From the NCBI GenBank assembly GCA_900548535.1, contig URLG01000021.1, forward strand, positions 1 through 42,122: 42,122 nt of DNA, written 5' to 3'. The translations under genes and the position numbers were made by a program. Under the pieces are notes generated by a model, which worked only from the letters and a program-made list of their open reading frames with translations, was not told the origin of the DNA and did no database searches. Numbering within the stretch: position 1 is the stretch's first letter; each line of letters starts with the position of its first letter. The DNA comes from Candidatus Segatella intestinihominis (GTDB lineage Bacteria; Bacteroidota; Bacteroidia; Bacteroidales; Bacteroidaceae). This document shows positions 39,687 through 42,122 of the stretch, piece after piece.

Positions 39687-39909
39687 TCAAACAATATGTT
39701 TGATAACTTTGGCTGGATTTCCTGCCACAATTGTGTTTGCCTCCACGTCCTTGGTTACAACAGAGCCAGCTCCCACGAATGGCTTTGTGTCCTACGTGAA
39801 TCAACTCTGTTTCGATACCCTCTGCCTCTAAGGTCTTTTGTACCTCATGGAGTGCTATATAAGTATTGCCCTCTTTTTTAGGACTACCGTTTATCAATAA
39901 AATCTTCAT
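39687..39909 (-). pseudogene. FMN-reductase / acetyltransferase chimera made by deletion
   Basis: From ATG 39907-39909 the frame gives MKILLINGSPKKEGNTYIAL and VGHKAIRG, the N-terminus of a NADPH-dependent FMN reductase/flavodoxin-like protein. Right after the RG codons the sense passes to another frame, which reads FVGAGSVVTKDVEANTIVAG and NPAKVIKHIV to a stop at 39687-39689: the C-terminus of a maltose/galactoside-type hexapeptide O-acetyltransferase. The join lies at about 39769-39786 in AAAGCCATTCGTGGG, which fits both genes. Neither enzyme can be complete. Confidence 0.8.
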
Positions 39910-39941
39910 AGTTCTTCTGATGTCTTTGTGTAATTATGGTG

Positions 39942-39949
39942 CAAAGTTA
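39942..39949 (-). promoter_or_regulatory. -7 box upstream of the chimeric gene
   Basis: The minus strand reads TAACTTTG, with TTTG at 39970-39973, 20 bases upstream. It is intact and probably now drives the carbonic-anhydrase-like gene as well. Confidence 0.75.
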
Positions 39950-39996
39950 CCTCTATTTTTTCTTATCACCAAATCTTCCTAATTATAAAAAGTAAA

Positions 39997-40030
39997 AAGG
40001 AGAATCCTTGCAGTAAAAAGAATTCTCCTT
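39997..40030 (-). terminator. hairpin after the unknown lipoprotein gene
   Basis: A 9-base stem (AAGGAGAAT at 39997-40005 and its complement at 40022-40030) lies 24 bases beyond the stop at 40054, followed on the minus strand by TTTTTAC. Confidence 0.6.
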
Positions 40031-40053
40031 ATTGTTTGTCTTGATGATGCTTG

Positions 40054-40611
40054 CTATTTCGTCATAAAACTGCATATTGACTTTTCTGATAGATTCACAA
40101 GCAAGATTTTATAGTCCTTATTATTGCCTTTTAGAGGGTTGATAACAGTAATATTAGGATTACTTGCAAATGCGGTGGTCGCATTTACGTCATATCTTGT
40201 AATTCTATAGGCATAAAGATTGGCAAATACAAATAGATACCCATTTTCTTTATAGCATAAGTATTGCCTAAAATAAAAGTTCAAAGTGTTATTCCTTTTA
40301 TCAATATAATGGTCTTTGTCCTTTTTGTCAAGATACTTAGTAACAAGTGCCTCTACATCGTTTATGAAGTCTTCTGTAATTTTAATGTATTCCTGTTTGT
40401 TTGTTAGAACTTTTTCTCCATTTGCAAATCGTGCATTACTGGCTAAAATATGAATCTTAGAATCTTTATTGCAATCTTTTGCCCATTTCTTCTCAACCAT
40501 TATTGATTTTATGCTTTGTTTGGCTTGTTTACCAGTACAGGCAGACAAGCCGAACAAAAATATAACAGCGAAGAAATGTCCGATCCTTATGTATGTGGTG
40601 AGTTTATTCAT
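40054..40611 (-). CDS. lipoprotein of unknown function
   Basis: The ATG at 40609-40611 opens a lipoprotein signal, MNKLTTYIRIGHFFAVIFLF then GLSAC with the lipid cysteine, so the longer frame is rejected. The 185-residue product continues with lysine-rich soluble sequence (TGKQAKQSIKSI, DFINDVEALVTKYLDKKDKD) and a C-terminal part rich in Phe/Tyr/Asn. It should be envelope-anchored. No family is recognised. It lies downstream of the BaiN-like gene on the same strand, with a 132-base gap. Confidence 0.7.
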   Translation of the reverse strand: MNKLTTYIRIGHFFAVIFLFGLSACTGKQAKQSIKSIMVEKKWAKDCNKDSKIHILASNARFANGEKVLTNKQEYIKITEDFINDVEALVTKYLDKKDKDHYIDKRNNTLNFYFRQYLCYKENGYLFVFANLYAYRITRYDVNATTAFASNPNITVINPLKGNNKDYKILLVNLSEKSICSFMTK

Positions 40612-40743
40612 TGTTCTTCTTATTTTTTGAGTAACCATTTCCAGACAGGAATCACCTGGATGATCTTGTCGTTTATCGTGATTTCTTTCTCTTCGTCCCT
40701 CGTGATGACTGCACGACATTGCGTTAATAAAACTAAATGGCAT

Positions 40744-42030
40744 TTATTTTATAATGTGTTGCCCCACCACATACCCTGTGGTCCAGGCAGCTTGCAGATT
40801 GAAACCGCCTGTAATGGCATCTATGTCCAATACTTCTCCGGCGAAGAAGAGGTGCGGACATACCTTGCTTTCTAAGGTGTGGAGGGCGATATTGCTGAGG
40901 CTGATACCTCCACAAGTCACAAACTCTTCCTTGTGTGCACCCTTGCCGTTTACTTGGTATAGGTCGTTGGTCAAGGTCTCTATCAAGAGATTATAGCCTT
41001 TCTTTCCCATTTCGCTCCATTTCTTCTTTGGCGCATATCCCATCTTCTGGATAAGGTAGAGCCACAGGCGAGAGGGGAGATTGTAAGGGCGGATGTTAGA
41101 GAGCTGCTTTTGTGGATTGACGGCTATAATGCCACGGATGTTTTCTTCCACGAGTGAGCGATTGCTTTCATTCACCCAATTCACGGAAATCTTTACCTGG
41201 TAATTGTTCTCATGCAGATAGCGGGCAGCGTGGGAGGATAGTTTCAATATAGCAGGTCCGCTCATGCCCCAGTGGGTAATGAGCAACGGACCTTGTGCCT
41301 TGAACTTGGTGCCAGGCATGGAAGTAATGACAGGCTCTACCACTGTTCCCATCAAGTCCTTGAAAGCCTTGTCGGCGATGTTGAAGGTGAAGAGGGAAGG
41401 GATAGGCTGTTCTATCGCATGACCAAGGTCTGCGAGATGCTGAAAGTTCTCGATGCGGGGATGCCCACCTGTTGTTATCGCCACACGGTCAAAGACGAGA
41501 TGCTTTTCATCGAAGTTCTGTTCGCCACCATGCTTTTTCTTCACTTGGTGCAGACTTCTCTTTGTCACCTTGAAGTTGAGCAAGAGGGTCTCATTCTCCT
41601 GTTGGATAATGCTCACAAGTTGATGTCCTGTCATGATTTTGATGCCGAGTGATTTAGCCGTATTTACCAGACAGTCGATGATGCTATGCGAGTCTTGCGA
41701 TTGCGGAAAGACACATTGGTCTTCTTGCGTAACCAATGGCACACCATTTTCCTCAAACCATTCGAAGGCCTGGTGGTAATCGAATCGTTTGAAGAGTCGC
41801 TTCATGAGTTGATGACCACGAGGGTAAGCCTGTTTGAGGTCGGAAATCTCCTCAAAGGAATTGGTGAGGTTACATCTTCCTCCACCTGTGATTTCCACCT
41901 TGGCAAGCACCTTCTGGTTCTTCTCAAAGATAGTGATGTCGGCAAGAGAATTGTTTTGCTTGGCAGCGATGGCAGCGAAGAATCCTGCCGCTCCTCCTCC
42001 AACAATGGCGATATGTAGTGGGTTGTGCAT
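40744..42030 (-). CDS. NAD(P)/FAD-dependent oxidoreductase, HI0933/BaiN family
   Basis: The start MHNPLHIAIVGGGAAGFFAA (ATG 42028-42030) holds the dinucleotide-binding GGGAAG at 11-16; upstream codons belong to a group II intron. The 428-residue flavoprotein has further family motifs: GGGRCNLTNS, FPQSQDSHSIIDCL, ITTGGHP, THWGMSGPAILKLS and FAGEVLDIDAITGGFNLQ at the C-terminus. BaiN itself takes part in bile-acid reduction in some gut bacteria, but most relatives have no known substrate, so the symbol is not used. The intron end lies about 20 bases before the start, so its promoter may have been displaced. Confidence 0.88.
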   Translation of the reverse strand: MHNPLHIAIVGGGAAGFFAAIAAKQNNSLADITIFEKNQKVLAKVEITGGGRCNLTNSFEEISDLKQAYPRGHQLMKRLFKRFDYHQAFEWFEENGVPLVTQEDQCVFPQSQDSHSIIDCLVNTAKSLGIKIMTGHQLVSIIQQENETLLLNFKVTKRSLHQVKKKHGGEQNFDEKHLVFDRVAITTGGHPRIENFQHLADLGHAIEQPIPSLFTFNIADKAFKDLMGTVVEPVITSMPGTKFKAQGPLLITHWGMSGPAILKLSSHAARYLHENNYQVKISVNWVNESNRSLVEENIRGIIAVNPQKQLSNIRPYNLPSRLWLYLIQKMGYAPKKKWSEMGKKGYNLLIETLTNDLYQVNGKGAHKEEFVTCGGISLSNIALHTLESKVCPHLFFAGEVLDIDAITGGFNLQAAWTTGYVVGQHIIK

Positions 42031-42049
42031 ATTTTTTGTCGTTTGTCTA

Positions 42050-42122
42050 AGTAGGTCTGCGGGGTTACCCCCGCTTTCCCCTTCAAGAACCGTGCATGCG
42101 ACTTTCACCGCACACGGCTCGT
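42050..42122 (-). mobile_element. 3' end of a group II intron (domains V and VI)
   Basis: On the minus strand, 42120-42087 reads as a 34-base domain V: it begins GAGCCGTG, has a GAAA tetraloop and ends CACGGTTC, with the catalytic AGC. It is followed by a domain-VI-like hairpin (42074-42059, GCGGGG stem with a GTAA loop) and then CCTAC near 42050, about where the intron should end. The rest of the intron, including any reverse transcriptase gene, would lie beyond the right edge. The exact 3' splice site is not fixed. Confidence 0.85.

Noticed and set aside
40612..40743. N-terminal extension of the unknown lipoprotein
   Set aside because: A clear lipoprotein signal begins at 40611; the upstream part is His/Arg-rich and not protein-like.
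42031..42108. N-terminal extension of the BaiN-like protein
   Set aside because: These codons translate the group II intron domains V and VI, so the start is at 42030.
1..42122. tRNA or rRNA genes
   Set aside because: No cloverleaf-like stretch or rRNA-like sequence was recognised on either strand by eye.

Overview
The window looks like a chromosomal segment of a Bacteroidales gut or oral bacterium, most likely a Prevotella/Segatella-type organism. The support is the repeated TAnnTTTG promoter signature (with TTTG about 20 bases upstream) in front of many genes, an ECF sigma / FecR-like / TonB-dependent receptor cassette, Bacteroidetes-style GH2 and HU-type proteins, and moderate GC. No rRNA or tRNA gene was seen.

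Layout. 1-5160 (+): the tail of an unidentified gene, a lipoprotein archaemetzincin, asd (lysine/threonine/methionine branch), and a ravA-viaA pair closed by a strong hairpin. 5172-10613 (-): a secreted GH2 glycosidase, the ABC-F translation factor EttA, a small BamE-like remnant, and a thioredoxin/TonB-C fusion protein whose promoter diverges from the next unit. 10800-12528 (+): MgtC-like membrane protein plus a lysylphosphatidylglycerol-synthase-type flippase. 12485-16615 (-): a small unknown protein, then etfB-etfA-acyl-CoA dehydrogenase as one operon. 16850-19299 (+): a fused nucleotidylyltransferase/GHMP-kinase-like enzyme with a FucP-type sugar transporter. 19395-19997 (-): riboflavin synthase.

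20200-26687 is more accessory. It holds an AAA+/DUF4143 gene with three operator-like motifs at exact 40-base intervals and with identical 35-base hairpins on both sides, then an esterase, a 114-base inverted-repeat element, a 5'-truncated unknown gene, a carboxylesterase with a small partner, and a proline-iminopeptidase-like hydrolase. 26699-30556 (-) is a sigma / anti-sigma / TonB receptor signalling cassette. 30865-33881 (-) is an McrBC-type restriction system with an EVE domain in McrB, preceded by a decayed AlbA/HATPase-type gene full of 12-base repeats.

34614-42122 mixes house-keeping genes (HU-like protein, Bcp peroxiredoxin, PHP phosphoesterase plus EamA transporter, gamma carbonic anhydrase, a BaiN-like flavoprotein) with many scars: an AraC-type pseudogene, a 112-base element with a 22-base period, a truncated aldo/keto reductase, an RNase-H-like fragment, and an FMN-reductase/acetyltransferase chimera that looks like a microhomology deletion. 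The right edge is the 3' end (domains V and VI) of a group II intron on the minus strand.

The strongest candidates for something not yet described are the nucleotidylyltransferase-GHMP fusion next to a sugar importer, the 40-base-phased operator triplet controlling the DUF4143 gene, and the two short inverted-repeat elements.
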